Assembly (NCBI RefSeq): GCF_030553075.1
Contig: NZ_CP130701.1
Coordinates: 992,001-1,056,000, forward strand
Length of the DNA: 64,000 nucleotides
Direction: 5' to 3'
Source of the DNA: Halomonas sp. I5-271120
GTDB lineage: Bacteria; Pseudomonadota; Gammaproteobacteria; Pseudomonadales; Halomonadaceae
The translations under genes were made by a program, and so were the position numbers. Each line of letters opens with the position of its first letter. The stretch's first letter is position 1. Below are positions 12,614 to 21,083 of this stretch, one piece after another. The notes below the pieces were generated by a model, which saw only the letters and a list, made by a program, of their open reading frames with translations, searched no databases and had not been told where the DNA came from.

Positions 12614-12829
12614 TTAATACAGCCGTTCGAAACGCTTGCGCTCGCGCTGGAGCTTCTTGGCGTGACGCTTGACGGCGGCAGCTGCCTTGCGCTTGCGCTC
12701 GGCGGTCGGCTTCTCGTAGTGCTCGCGACGACGCACTTCGGACAGAACACCGGCTTTTTCGCAGGAACGCTTGAAGCGACGCAGCGCGACGTCGAACGGC
12801 TCGTTATCACGTACTTTGACAGAAGGCAT
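12614..12829 (-). CDS. rpsU: 30S ribosomal protein S21
   Basis: A 71-residue very basic protein of the small ribosomal subunit. [20 protein letters not shown] is the typical N terminus and the tail is Arg/Lys-rich ([20 protein letters not shown]). The open frame continues upstream to 13000, but the ATG at 12829 gives exactly the family length. It is first in the macromolecular synthesis operon, with a clear sigma-70-like promoter about 175 bp upstream, implying a long leader. Confidence 0.98.
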   Translation of the reverse strand: MPSVKVRDNEPFDVALRRFKRSCEKAGVLSEVRRREHYEKPTAERKRKAAAAVKRHAKKLQRERKRFERLY

Positions 12830-13003
12830 TAAGCACTCACCTACCTTGGAATCATGAGTTCGGTTTGAACGCACGCCTCGAGTCTCTTCGCATCGCTTGA
12901 AACATAACGTCCAAGCCGCCTTAGGGCGACACAGGGAATCATGAGGAAGAAGCGAAATGCAGGGTGGAACCCGGGCGCACGACCCAGTCATACAGCGCAC
13001 AGT

Positions 13004-13032
13004 ATTCTAGTCGTGGCCAGACGACATTGCAA
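13004..13032 (-). promoter_or_regulatory. sigma-70-like promoter of rpsU-dnaG-rpoD
   Basis: On the minus strand, TTGCAA (13027-13032), a 17-bp spacer and TAGAAT (13004-13009). Transcription would start near 12997, leaving a leader of roughly 170 nt before the rpsU ATG. The leader carries GGAATCATGAG twice (12848-12858 and 12935-12945). Confidence 0.72.
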
Positions 13033-13073
13033 ACCTTGACGTCCAACCGGTGCCCGATGCCGCCCAAAGCACG

Positions 13074-13079
13074 TATAAT
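13074..13079 (+). promoter_or_regulatory. candidate -10 box for tsaD
   Basis: A consensus TATAAT lies 45 bp ahead of the tsaD ATG. No good -35 hexamer is found 16-18 bp upstream, so the promoter is weak, activator-dependent, or not used. Confidence 0.4.
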
Positions 13080-13124
13080 GAGCGGTTTACTGTTAGCCAG
13101 ATACCATGAGCCTGGGGCCTTACC

Positions 13125-14156
13125 ATGCGCGTATTAGGGATCGAAACATCCTGCGACGAGACCGGCGTTGCCCTCTTTGACACCGAGCGCGGCCTGATCG
13201 CCGACGCTCTCTACAGTCAGATCGCCATGCATGCCGATTACGGCGGCGTAGTGCCAGAGCTCGCCTCCCGCGACCACACCCGCAAACTGCTGCCGCTGAT
13301 CGAGGAGGTCCTCGACAGTGCCGGCGTAACGCGCGCTGAACTCGACGGCATCGCCTATACCGCAGGCCCTGGCCTGGTCGGCGCTCTGATGGTCGGCGCC
13401 TCTACCGCCCATGGCCTGGCCCGTGCGCTGAATATCCCGGTGCTCGGCGTGCACCATATGGAGGGCCACCTGCTGGCCCCCATGCTCGAGGATGAGCCGC
13501 CGGCGTTTCCCTTCGTTGCCCTGCTGGTGTCGGGTGGTCACACCCAGCTGGTCGAGGTGCGCGGACTCGGCGACTATAAACTGCTGGGTGAATCAGTGGA
13601 CGACGCCGCCGGCGAAGCCTTCGACAAGGCCGCCAAGATGCTGGGCCTCGAGTACCCTGGCGGCCCCAACGTGGCACGCCTGGCCGAACAGGGCGACCCG
13701 ACGCGCTTTCGCTTTCCGCGCCCGATGACCGACCGGCCGGGGCTCGACTTCAGCTTCTCCGGGCTCAAGACTCACACCCTGACCGCGATCCGCTCACTCA
13801 AGGAAGCCGACAAACTCGATGACCAGGCCCGCGCCGATGTCGCCCGAGCCTTCGAGGAAGCCGTGGTCGATACGCTGGTGATCAAGTGCCGGCGCGCCCT
13901 GGATGCCACCGGCTTGAAGCGCCTGGTGGTGGCGGGTGGCGTCAGCGCCAATACCCGGCTTCGCGAGCGTCTGGCCGTGGAAACCGGCAAGCGGGGCGCC
14001 AAGGCCTTCTATCCCCGCGGGCGTTTCTGCACCGACAACGGCGCCATGATCGCGTATGTGGGAGCTCAACGGCTCTTGGCCGGCGAGCGCGACGACAGCG
14101 CCATGCGGGCGGTGCCACGCTGGCCGCTTGACCAGTTGACGCCAGCCGGGCACTGA
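13125..14156 (+). CDS. tsaD: tRNA threonylcarbamoyladenosine synthase subunit TsaD
   Basis: A 343-residue protein of the Kae1/Qri7/YgjD family, the catalytic subunit that transfers the threonylcarbamoyl group to A37 of ANN-decoding tRNAs, working with TsaB, TsaE and TsaC. Visible: N-terminal [13 protein letters not shown], the iron-binding GVHHMEGH motif (His111, His115), [11 protein letters not shown], and [10 protein letters not shown] near the C terminus. Length is typical. It is divergent from rpsU, as in many gammaproteobacteria. The last 29 shared codons are repeated downstream as a remnant at 14198-14299. Confidence 0.97.
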   Translation: MRVLGIETSCDETGVALFDTERGLIADALYSQIAMHADYGGVVPELASRDHTRKLLPLIEEVLDSAGVTRAELDGIAYTAGPGLVGALMVGASTAHGLARALNIPVLGVHHMEGHLLAPMLEDEPPAFPFVALLVSGGHTQLVEVRGLGDYKLLGESVDDAAGEAFDKAAKMLGLEYPGGPNVARLAEQGDPTRFRFPRPMTDRPGLDFSFSGLKTHTLTAIRSLKEADKLDDQARADVARAFEEAVVDTLVIKCRRALDATGLKRLVVAGGVSANTRLRERLAVETGKRGAKAFYPRGRFCTDNGAMIAYVGAQRLLAGERDDSAMRAVPRWPLDQLTPAGH

Positions 14157-14197
14157 TCACGGCTCACAACCATGATCGCGCTCTCTAAGATTCCAGC

Positions 14198-14299
14198 GCT
14201 CAACGGCTACTGGCCGGCGAGCGGGACGACAGCGCCATGCGGGCGGTGCCTCGCTGGCCGCTGGATCAGTTGACGCCTGCGGGATCCGCCTCGGCCTGA
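14198..14299 (+). pseudogene. remnant copy of the tsaD 3' end
   Basis: 33 codons plus a stop repeat the end of tsaD, offset by 134 bp. From GCT CAA CGG (14198, matching 14064 in tsaD) the two copies encode the same 29 residues, beginning [17 protein letters not shown] and ending DQLTPAG. They differ at nine bases, all synonymous (for example CTC TTG against CTA CTG, and CCG CTT GAC against CCG CTG GAT). The copy ends SASA-stop where tsaD ends H-stop. No start codon or upstream part of tsaD is present. The pattern suggests a leftover of a second, diverged tsaD allele rather than a recent tandem slip. Confidence 0.85.
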
Positions 14300-14315
14300 T
14301 CGATGCGACACGCGT

Positions 14316-14936
14316 CTACTCTTCCTTGCGGGTGTCATCCGCCGATAGCGCCCGCTCCCCGCCACGCCCCAGGCGCTGGATATTCCACACGTGGCGCACC
14401 AGCACCAGCAGTGCGAAGACGACGATCACACCGCCATACTCTGGCGCCAGCCACAGGCTGACCAGCGGTGCGAGAGTCGCACTGGCCAGCGACGCCACCG
14501 AGGCGGTGCGCACCCGCCAGGCGAGTAGGACCCAGCAGGCGGCACTGACCAACGCCACTCCAGGCGCCAGCACCAGCAGCACCCCGAAGGCGCTGGCCAC
14601 CGCCTTGCCGCCGCGAAAGCGGTGCCAAGGCGGATAGCTGTGGCCCAGCAGCACCGCAAGCCCCACCATGCCCTGCGCCCAGGGTGAAAGCCCCAGCGCC
14701 TGGGCCGCGAACAGCACCGGCATGCCCTTGGCGGCATCAAGCGCAAGGGTCGCCAGCGCCAGACGCACGCCATAGAGGCGCAGCACATTGGAAAACCCTG
14801 GGTTGCGCGAGCCGGCCAGGCGCGGGTCGCGCAACCCGGCCAGCCGACACACTGCCAGCGCGCCAAGGGCGCTGCCGCTAAGATAGCCCAGCGCCAGCAG
14901 CGACCCCAACGCAAGGGCCAGATGACTTGGCGACAT
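14316..14936 (-). CDS. plsY: glycerol-3-phosphate acyltransferase PlsY
   Basis: A 206-residue integral inner-membrane enzyme that transfers the acyl group from acyl-phosphate to glycerol-3-phosphate, the first step of phospholipid synthesis. It has about five hydrophobic segments. The PlsY motifs are visible: GSRNPGFSNVLRLYG (motif 1), LLGHSYPPWHRFRGGKAVAS (motif 2) and VRHVWNIQRL near the end (motif 3 region). The ATG at 14936 (MSPSHLALALGSLL) is preferred over one seven codons upstream on length. Divergent from folB, as in many relatives. Confidence 0.94.
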   Translation of the reverse strand: MSPSHLALALGSLLALGYLSGSALGALAVCRLAGLRDPRLAGSRNPGFSNVLRLYGVRLALATLALDAAKGMPVLFAAQALGLSPWAQGMVGLAVLLGHSYPPWHRFRGGKAVASAFGVLLVLAPGVALVSAACWVLLAWRVRTASVASLASATLAPLVSLWLAPEYGGVIVVFALLVLVRHVWNIQRLGRGGERALSADDTRKEE

Positions 14937-15042
14937 GAGGGTCCTCCTGAAGGTCACGGCGGCCAGTCATGATTCTGCCCGCGGACTCACGTACAATCGA
15001 GCGCCGGCAATTCTTACAGACCGACAGGTGGGGGATGCATTG

Positions 15043-15399
15043 ATGGATTGCGTGCTGATCGAGGCGCTCGAAGTGGACACCGTGATCGGAGTCTACGACT
15101 GGGAGCGCGACATACTCCAGCGCCTGGTCCTCGACCTGGAACTGGCCACCGACATCCGCCCCGCCGCGGCCGATGACGACATCACCAAGACGCTTGACTA
15201 TGCAGCCATCAGCGAGCGCGTTGCCGCCTTCGCCGGCGAGCATGACTTCGCCCTGGTGGAGACCTTTGCCGAGCGCCTGGCCGCCACCCTGCGCGAGGAA
15301 TTCGGCATCGCCTGGCTTGCCCTCACGGTGCGCAAGCCAGGTGCCGTGGCAAGCGCCAGCGCCGTCGGCGTGCGCATCACCCGGGGCGAGCCGTCATGA
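15043..15399 (+). CDS. folB: dihydroneopterin aldolase
   Basis: A 118-residue tunnelling-fold enzyme of folate synthesis that converts 7,8-dihydroneopterin to 6-hydroxymethyl-7,8-dihydropterin and glycolaldehyde. The N terminus MDCVLIEALEVDTVIGVYDW and the segments DYAAISERV and LVETFAERLA are characteristic; the C terminus has VRKPGAV. The ATG at 15043 follows a GGGGG ribosome-binding site at 8 bases. Its stop overlaps the folK start by four bases, so the enzymes of successive steps are translationally coupled. Confidence 0.93.
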   Translation: MDCVLIEALEVDTVIGVYDWERDILQRLVLDLELATDIRPAAADDDITKTLDYAAISERVAAFAGEHDFALVETFAERLAATLREEFGIAWLALTVRKPGAVASASAVGVRITRGEPS

Positions 15400-15929
15400 G
15401 CCGCGTCACGGTTAGTATCGGCAGCAACATCGAGCGCGAGCAGCATGTTCGGGTCTGCCTCGACGCCCTTCAAGCCTCTTTCGGCGAGCTTGCCGTGTCG
15501 CGGGTCTTCGAGAGCGAGCCGGTGGGGTTCGAAGACGGGCGCAACTTCTACAACCTGGTGGCGGCCTTTGACAGCGACGCCTCGGTGGGCGAGCTGCAGG
15601 CCTGGTGCAAGCGCCTGGAATTCGCCAATGGCCGGGTAAAGAACAGCGCCAAGTTCAGCCCCCGCACCCTCGACATCGACCTGCTGACAGTGGGCGCACT
15701 CACCGGCGAGCACGACGGCGTCGAACTGCCTCGCGATGAGATCACCGAGCATGCCTTCGTCCTCAAGCCGCTGGCCGAACTACTGCCCGAGGCCACCCAT
15801 CCGCTCAGTGGCGAGCGCTATGACCGCCTGTGGCAAGCCTTCGATGCCGGCGATCAACGGCTGTGGCCGGTGGACTTCTGCTGGCAACAGCAGTGGATCT
15901 CCCGCGCCGACGTGTCGAAAAACGTCTGA
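15396..15929 (+). CDS. folK: 2-amino-4-hydroxy-6-hydroxymethyldihydropteridine pyrophosphokinase
   Basis: A 177-residue enzyme that pyrophosphorylates 6-hydroxymethyl-7,8-dihydropterin, the step after FolB. Motifs: SIGSNIEREQHVR at the N terminus (GSN substrate loop), ESEPVGFEDGRNFYNLVAAF, and PRTLDIDLL (Mg-binding DxD). Length is slightly above E. coli FolK (159). It overlaps folB by ATGA. Confidence 0.95.
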   Translation: MSRVTVSIGSNIEREQHVRVCLDALQASFGELAVSRVFESEPVGFEDGRNFYNLVAAFDSDASVGELQAWCKRLEFANGRVKNSAKFSPRTLDIDLLTVGALTGEHDGVELPRDEITEHAFVLKPLAELLPEATHPLSGERYDRLWQAFDAGDQRLWPVDFCWQQQWISRADVSKNV

Positions 15930-16106
15930 CGACGCGCCCGATCACGCTGCTGCCGTTTAAGGGCAGGTGTCTGCGAGTGCGCAGCCCTCTTCCATGGGCG
16001 CTACTTTCGTTCTCTTGATCGACACCCCTCGCCCCCGCCTGCCCCATCGCTCGAGAGCGAAGGTGGTGTTGATCTAGCCCCCAAAACCTGTATCGCAGCC
16101 AGCCTC

Positions 16107-17291
16107 TCAGCTAGCGTCCGCCAGTACCTCGGCGATCGCCGCCTGGCGCCGCCGGTCGAGTTCTTCGCCCAGCGCCTTGCCCTTGAAGCCTTCCGCGAGC
16201 AACTCCTTGGGCGCAATCGCCTGCGCTGCCTGATAGGCGGCATCCAGCAGCCGGGCGAGCCCGGGTTCGTCCAGCGCCAACAAGGCCAACTGGGGAGCCA
16301 GGCGCTCGTCACGCCGCCAGGCATCGATGCCGTCATACCAGTCAAGCACCTGGCGGGCGGTGAGCGGCGCGACCTCACTGTCCAGACGCAGGGCTCGGGT
16401 ACGCGCGGCCTGACGCGCCAGGTCGGCGTAGGCCTTGGGCAACTTGAGACGCTCGGCCAGCGCAGCCCGGGCGTCGCCGTCGAGGTGCTCGAGAAGCCGC
16501 GCCCAGCGCCAGCGGCGCCGCTCACCTATCTCGCTGTCAGCCGCACCTTCGGCATCGGTCTTCCCATCAGCCTGTGGCGCCGGCAGGCAATGCAGCCGGT
16601 CCAGGGCGGCGGCCAGGGCGACACGATCTTCGGTCAACTCGGGCATCAGCACTTCAAGTGCCCTGCAATCATCTAGCGCCGTGAAGTAGGCCTCGGGGGA
16701 TGGCTCCCCCAGCGCCTTTTCGGTTTCGGTCCAGACCCGTTCGGCGACCAGGTGGCCAAGCTCGCCGCTATCGGCGAGCTCGCGCATCAGTGCCAGCGTA
16801 TCCGAGGCGATCTCGAAGCCGAGCCCCCGATAACGGGCCAGGAAGCGTGAGGTGCGCAGCACCCGCAGCGGGTCCTCGACGAAGGCCGGTGAGACATGGC
16901 GCAGCTGTCTGGCGGCGAGATCCCGCTGGCCGTGGTAAGGATCGGTCAGGGTGCCGTCGGCCGACTCGGCCATGGCGTTGATGGTCAGGTCGCGTCGCGC
17001 CAGATCATCCTCGAGGCTAACCTCGGGGCTCGCATGCACCACGAAGCCGGTATAGCCGTGACCGCGCTTGCGCTCGGTGCGTGCCAGAGCGTACTCCTCG
17101 TGGGTCACGGGATGCAGGAAGACCGGAAAGTCGCGACCCACCGGAGTAAAACCGCGCCGAGTCATGTCCTCGACACTTGCGCCCACCACCACCCAGTCAT
17201 GGTCATAGACCGGCCAGCCCAGGCGCGCATCGCGCACCGCACCGCCCACGCAGTAGACCTCGAGACCGTCAAGGAAACGATCGTCGCTCAT
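16107..17291 (-). CDS. cca: CCA-adding tRNA nucleotidyltransferase, apparently without HD domain
   Basis: A 394-residue class II nucleotidyltransferase that adds or repairs the CCA end of tRNAs. N-terminal [20 protein letters not shown] carries the catalytic Asp30 and Asp32; [10 protein letters not shown] and [16 protein letters not shown] are the next conserved blocks. E. coli Cca has a C-terminal HD phosphohydrolase domain after this core. Here the corresponding stretch (from about residue 225) shows no HD pair, so the extra phosphatase activities are probably absent. The start overlaps the glpE stop by four bases. Confidence 0.93.
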   Translation of the reverse strand: MSDDRFLDGLEVYCVGGAVRDARLGWPVYDHDWVVVGASVEDMTRRGFTPVGRDFPVFLHPVTHEEYALARTERKRGHGYTGFVVHASPEVSLEDDLARRDLTINAMAESADGTLTDPYHGQRDLAARQLRHVSPAFVEDPLRVLRTSRFLARYRGLGFEIASDTLALMRELADSGELGHLVAERVWTETEKALGEPSPEAYFTALDDCRALEVLMPELTEDRVALAAALDRLHCLPAPQADGKTDAEGAADSEIGERRRWRWARLLEHLDGDARAALAERLKLPKAYADLARQAARTRALRLDSEVAPLTARQVLDWYDGIDAWRRDERLAPQLALLALDEPGLARLLDAAYQAAQAIAPKELLAEGFKGKALGEELDRRRQAAIAEVLADAS

Positions 17292-17626
17292 GCCGGTGCC
17301 GTGGCCACGCGGGTGGGATGCTGGGCGGCCCAGTCGGTAAAGCCGCCGTCCAGGCTGTAGACCCGGGAATAGCCCTGGCCGGCGAGCCAGGTCGCCGCCT
17401 GCTGGCTGGAGTGGCCGTGATAGCAGACCACCACCAGCGGCGCTTCCTTGGGCGTCTCGTCGAGCAGTGCACCGACGCTTGTGTTGTCCAGGTGACGGCT
17501 CGCCGGGATATGGCCGCGGGCAAAGCTCATCGGATCACGGATATCGACCAGCGTCAGCGGCTCCCCCTCGTCCAGCCAGGCTTTCAGGGTGGGAATATCC
17601 AGGTGCTCGAAGGGCGTCGCGCTCAT
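17288..17626 (-). CDS. glpE: single-domain rhodanese, GlpE type
   Basis: A 112-residue thiosulfate sulfurtransferase. The active-site loop [12 protein letters not shown] carries Cys68, the residue that accepts the sulfane sulfur; [20 protein letters not shown] is the rhodanese N-terminal signature. The ATG at 17626 gives family length (E. coli GlpE has 108); an upstream extension of the frame lacks homology. It overlaps cca by ATGA and follows apaH on the same strand, the apaH-glpE order seen in Pseudomonas. Confidence 0.92.
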   Translation of the reverse strand: MSATPFEHLDIPTLKAWLDEGEPLTLVDIRDPMSFARGHIPASRHLDNTSVGALLDETPKEAPLVVVCYHGHSSQQAATWLAGQGYSRVYSLDGGFTDWAAQHPTRVATAPA

Positions 17627-17685
17627 GGTAGCTCCATGGGTAAAGAGGATAAAACAGCAAGAAGCGAAAGAAGGACGCGGGGCGA

Positions 17686-18507
17686 TCAGCCCCGTGAAAG
17701 GCTCGGTTGACGGGTCCGCTTGCCGGTGGTGAGATCCAGCGCGGTCAGGCTGCCGCCCCACACGCATCCGGTGTCCAATGCCTCGGCGCGCACCTGGCTG
17801 CCGGGGGTCGCCCCTTCCAGCGCCGCCCAGTGGCCGAAAAGGATATGCGGATCGTCCTCGCGGGCATAGCTGAACCAGGGGGCGAAGCCATCCGGCGCCG
17901 AGTCGAGCCCCTCCTTGGCCGAGAAGTCGAGATGCCCGTCGGGATCGACGAATCGCATGCGCGTGAAGGCGTTGACGATGAAGCGCGCACGTTCGATGCC
18001 GTCGAGATTATCCTGCCAGCGGTTGGGGCGATTGCCGTACATCCGTTCGAGGAAGTCGCCGGCGTCAGCGGCGAGCCGCGCCTCGACCTCTCCGGCAAGC
18101 GCCTGGGCCTTGGCGGCCGACCATTCGGGCAGCAGACCGGCATGGCACATCACCGTGTCGCCGTCCTTGCGTGGCTCGCGCACCATCAGCGGCTGTTGCT
18201 GCAGCCAGTCGAGCAATGCCTCGCGATCCGACGCCTCGAGAATCGGCGCCAGGGTGTCGGAGCGCTTGGTCGATGCACCACCGCGAGCGACCGCCAGCAG
18301 ATGCAGGTCATGATTGCCGAGCACCACCTGTGCCGAATCACCCAGAGCGATCACCTCGCGCAGGCAGTCCAGCGAGCCTGGCCCACGATTGACCAGATCG
18401 CCGGCCAACCACAGTCGATCGCGGCCCGGCGCGAAGTCGAGCCGCTCGAGCAGCGCCACGAACTCCCGGTGGCAGCCCTGCAGATCGCCGATCGCATAGG
18501 TGGTCAT
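17686..18507 (-). CDS. apaH: symmetrical bis(5'-nucleosyl)-tetraphosphatase
   Basis: A 273-residue metallophosphatase that splits Ap4A symmetrically into two ADP and also removes Np4N RNA caps. The phosphoesterase motifs are intact: GDLQGCHREF, GDLVNRGPGS and GNHDLHLLA. An AGGAG ribosome-binding site precedes the ATG. It lies in the rsmA-apaG-apaH block conserved across gammaproteobacteria, 184 bp after apaG. Confidence 0.96.
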   Translation of the reverse strand: MTTYAIGDLQGCHREFVALLERLDFAPGRDRLWLAGDLVNRGPGSLDCLREVIALGDSAQVVLGNHDLHLLAVARGGASTKRSDTLAPILEASDREALLDWLQQQPLMVREPRKDGDTVMCHAGLLPEWSAAKAQALAGEVEARLAADAGDFLERMYGNRPNRWQDNLDGIERARFIVNAFTRMRFVDPDGHLDFSAKEGLDSAPDGFAPWFSYAREDDPHILFGHWAALEGATPGSQVRAEALDTGCVWGGSLTALDLTTGKRTRQPSLSRG

Positions 18508-18691
18508 GACATCTCCTGATGACGTAGCGGGTGAAACGGGTGATAACGCGGTGCCCTGACGTGACCGGGTGGCGGCTCAAGCCCCGATATGGCACCACCG
18601 GAAGCCGGTATGGCGCCGACATCGCCCGGCATGACGCATAGGACAAGGCACTGCCCGTGCCGACCCAGACTTGCAGTCGCGCCGGCCGCGG

Positions 18692-19090
18692 TCAATGCAC
18701 CTGATGGGGACCGGCCAGACGGAAGGGGGCGATGGGCACCTCGATGTGCTGCTGGGTAGCGGCATCGACACAGGTATAGTCACCTTCCATCACGCCCACC
18801 GGCCCATCCAGCACCGCGCGGCTGGTATAGGAAAAGGTCTGGCCGGGGCCGATCATGGGCTGCTTGCCGACCACGCCCTTGCCACGCACTTCCTGCACCT
18901 TGCCGCTGCTCTGGGTAATTTTCCAATGCCGCGCCAGCAGCTGCACGCTGTGAGACGAGTGGTTGTGCACGGTGACGGTGTAGCTGAACACGTAGCGGGA
19001 CTCGGCCTCATCGGACTCCTCGGCGCGAAAGGCCGGCTCGACATCGACGGAGAGCGCCGCCATCGTCGCCTCGCGGTGGCTGTCAGTCAT
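18692..19090 (-). CDS. apaG: ApaG-family protein
   Basis: A 132-residue small beta-sandwich (DUF525) protein. The core is typical: RYVFSYTVTVHNHSSHSVQL, ARHWKITQSSGKVQEVRGKG and GVMEGDYTCVDA. Its biochemical role in bacteria is unsettled; the domain also occurs in F-box proteins and in human PDIP38. It overlaps the stop of rsmA by four bases, so it is coupled to rRNA methylase translation. Confidence 0.93.
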   Translation of the reverse strand: MTDSHREATMAALSVDVEPAFRAEESDEAESRYVFSYTVTVHNHSSHSVQLLARHWKITQSSGKVQEVRGKGVVGKQPMIGPGQTFSYTSRAVLDGPVGVMEGDYTCVDAATQQHIEVPIAPFRLAGPHQVH

Positions 19091-19893
19091 GCGACCTCCT
19101 CGGCCAGGTGGTCGGCAATGCGAACGAACTCCTCGACGGAGAGCGTCTGCGGGCGTCGGGTCGAATCGATGCCCAGCGCTTCCAGGGCCTCGGCGGACAC
19201 GCGCCCCTTGAGGTTGTTGCGCAGGGTCTTGCGGCGCTGGCCAAAGGCCTCGCGGACCAGATCGAACAGCAGGGCCGGATCCTTGGCCGGATGCGGCAAG
19301 GTCTCATGGGGTGCCAGCCGCACGATGGCCGATTCGACCTTGGGCTGCGGCACGAAGGCCTCCGGCGGCACCACGAACAGCGACTCGACCTGGCAATGGT
19401 ACTGTGCCAGCACCGACAGCCGTCCCCAGTGGGTGCTGCCGGGCTCGGCGGCCAGGCGCTCGACCACTTCCTTCTGCAGCATGAAGTGCATGTCGGCGAT
19501 CGCCCCGGTGGTCTCGAGCAGATGCACGATCAGCGGCGTGGAGATGTTGTAGGGCAGGTTACCCACCACCCGCAGCGCCGGGCCGTCGCCACGCAGGGCG
19601 GCGAAGTCGAAGGCCAGGGCATCGCCCTCGTGAATCACGAAATCAGGGTATTGGAAGAACTGCACACGCAGGCCGGGGATCAGATCGCGGTCGAGCTCGA
19701 TCACCTCCAGGGCGCCGCCGGCAGCGTCGATCAGCGGCTCGGTCAGCGCTCCCTGGCCGGGGCCGATCTCGACCAGGCGCTCGCCGGCACGGGGGTCGAT
19801 GGCCCGCACGATGCGCGAGATGATGCCCGTATCGCGCAGGAAGTTTTGGCCGAAGCGCTTGCGGGCCCGATGCATGGGTGGGCGTGAAGACAT
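19087..19893 (-). CDS. rsmA: 16S rRNA (adenine1518/1519-N6)-dimethyltransferase
   Basis: A 268-residue SAM-dependent enzyme (KsgA) that dimethylates A1518 and A1519 in helix 45 of 16S rRNA during late 30S assembly. Motifs: RKRFGQNFLRD at the N terminus, VEIGPGQGALTEPL (SAM site) and VGNLPYNISTPLI (catalytic NLPY). Length matches E. coli KsgA (273). It follows pdxA with a 116-bp gap in the classic surA-pdxA-rsmA-apaG-apaH order. Confidence 0.97.
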   Translation of the reverse strand: MSSRPPMHRARKRFGQNFLRDTGIISRIVRAIDPRAGERLVEIGPGQGALTEPLIDAAGGALEVIELDRDLIPGLRVQFFQYPDFVIHEGDALAFDFAALRGDGPALRVVGNLPYNISTPLIVHLLETTGAIADMHFMLQKEVVERLAAEPGSTHWGRLSVLAQYHCQVESLFVVPPEAFVPQPKVESAIVRLAPHETLPHPAKDPALLFDLVREAFGQRRKTLRNNLKGRVSAEALEALGIDSTRRPQTLSVEEFVRIADHLAEEVA

Positions 19894-20009
19894 GCGATGG
19901 ATGATCCTTTGGTTCTGACAGGGGTTAGAGCTTACCGACAGCTAGCCCGACACCGATCTGCGATGGCGGCTAAGCACGCTTGCGGGAATAAACGCACGGT
20001 CGAGGCCGG

Positions 20010-21083
20010 CTAGGACAGGGTGTCGCACGCGGCCATTTCAGCCGCCAGGTTCATGGCGACGCGCAGGCTGCCAGTGTCGGCGACGCCGCGACCGGCAAGA
20101 TCCAGAGCCGTACCGTGATCCACCGAGGTGCGCACCAGCGGCAGGCCCAGGGTGATGTTGGCGGCGCGACCGAAGCCTGCGTACTTGAGCACGGCGAGTC
20201 CCTGGTCATGATACATCGCCAGCACCGCATCGGCGTCATCGAGATGTCGCGGGGTGAAGAGGGTATCGGCGGGATAGGGACCACGCACGTCGAGCCCTTC
20301 GGTTGCCAGGCGCTCAAGCGCTGGGGTAATGGTCTCGAGTTCCTCGCGCCCCAGATGACCGTCCTCGCCGGCATGGGGATTCAACCCACAGACCTTGAGG
20401 CGCGGTGCGGCGAGGCCAAAATAGCGCTTCAGATCGGCATCGAGGATGCGCAGCACTCGACTCAGCCCCTCGGCGGTGATGGCATCGGCTACCTCGCGCA
20501 GCGGCAGATGCGTCGTGGCCAGTGCCACCCGCAGGGCGCAGCGCGCCGGACCATCGAGCTGGCCGTGGAGCGCCTGGTCGGTGGCGAGCATCATTACCAC
20601 TTCCTCGACCCCGCAGGCATCGCGCAGGTACTCGGTATGGCCGGTGAAGCCGGCCTGGCCGCCGTCGATGATCACGCCCTTGTGCAAGGGCGCGGTGACC
20701 ATGCCCTGAGCCCGGCCCTCACGACAGGCGGCGACGGCCAGGTCCAGCGTTTCGAGTACATAGGCACCGTTAGCGGGATCGAGTTCGCCGGCACGACACG
20801 GCGCCTTGAGGGCCACCGGCCACACCGGCAGCACGCCGGAGCATGGCGCCGGCGGCGACTCGCCCGACCCCAGCACCCGCACCGTCACGCCCAGCCCCAG
20901 CTGTTGCGCCCGCGCCTCGAGCAGCGAAGGGTCCCCCACCGCCACGATGGTGAAATCCGGAGCGGCGCCAGGGTCTGCATCAGGCGCCACACCCGCGATG
21001 CCCTCGGCGGCCAGCATCACCGCCAGTTCCGGGCCGATGCCGGCGGGTTCGCCGGTGGTCAGCGCCAGTACCGGCGGGTTCAT
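20010..21083 (-). CDS. pdxA: 4-hydroxythreonine-4-phosphate dehydrogenase
   Basis: A 357-residue NAD-dependent, divalent-metal enzyme of vitamin B6 synthesis; its product condenses with deoxyxylulose phosphate through PdxJ. Visible: TTGEPAGIGPEL near the start, APLHKGVI, FTGHTEYL, LNPHAGEDGHLG and MYHDQGLAVLKY, the last two containing metal-binding His/Asp. Somewhat longer than E. coli PdxA (329) because of an insertion near residues 30-95. The start overlaps the surA stop by ATGA. Confidence 0.95.
   Translation of the reverse strand: MNPPVLALTTGEPAGIGPELAVMLAAEGIAGVAPDADPGAAPDFTIVAVGDPSLLEARAQQLGLGVTVRVLGSGESPPAPCSGVLPVWPVALKAPCRAGELDPANGAYVLETLDLAVAACREGRAQGMVTAPLHKGVIIDGGQAGFTGHTEYLRDACGVEEVVMMLATDQALHGQLDGPARCALRVALATTHLPLREVADAITAEGLSRVLRILDADLKRYFGLAAPRLKVCGLNPHAGEDGHLGREELETITPALERLATEGLDVRGPYPADTLFTPRHLDDADAVLAMYHDQGLAVLKYAGFGRAANITLGLPLVRTSVDHGTALDLAGRGVADTGSLRVAMNLAAEMAACDTLS

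Noticed and set aside
12614..13000. A 128-residue version of S21 with a 57-residue N-terminal extension
   Set aside because: The extension is Cys- and Arg-rich without homology and spans the leader; the 71-residue form is exactly the family length.
13037..13079. TTGACG at 13037 as the -35 of the tsaD TATAAT
   Set aside because: The spacing is 32 bp, far beyond the 16-18 bp a sigma-70 promoter needs.
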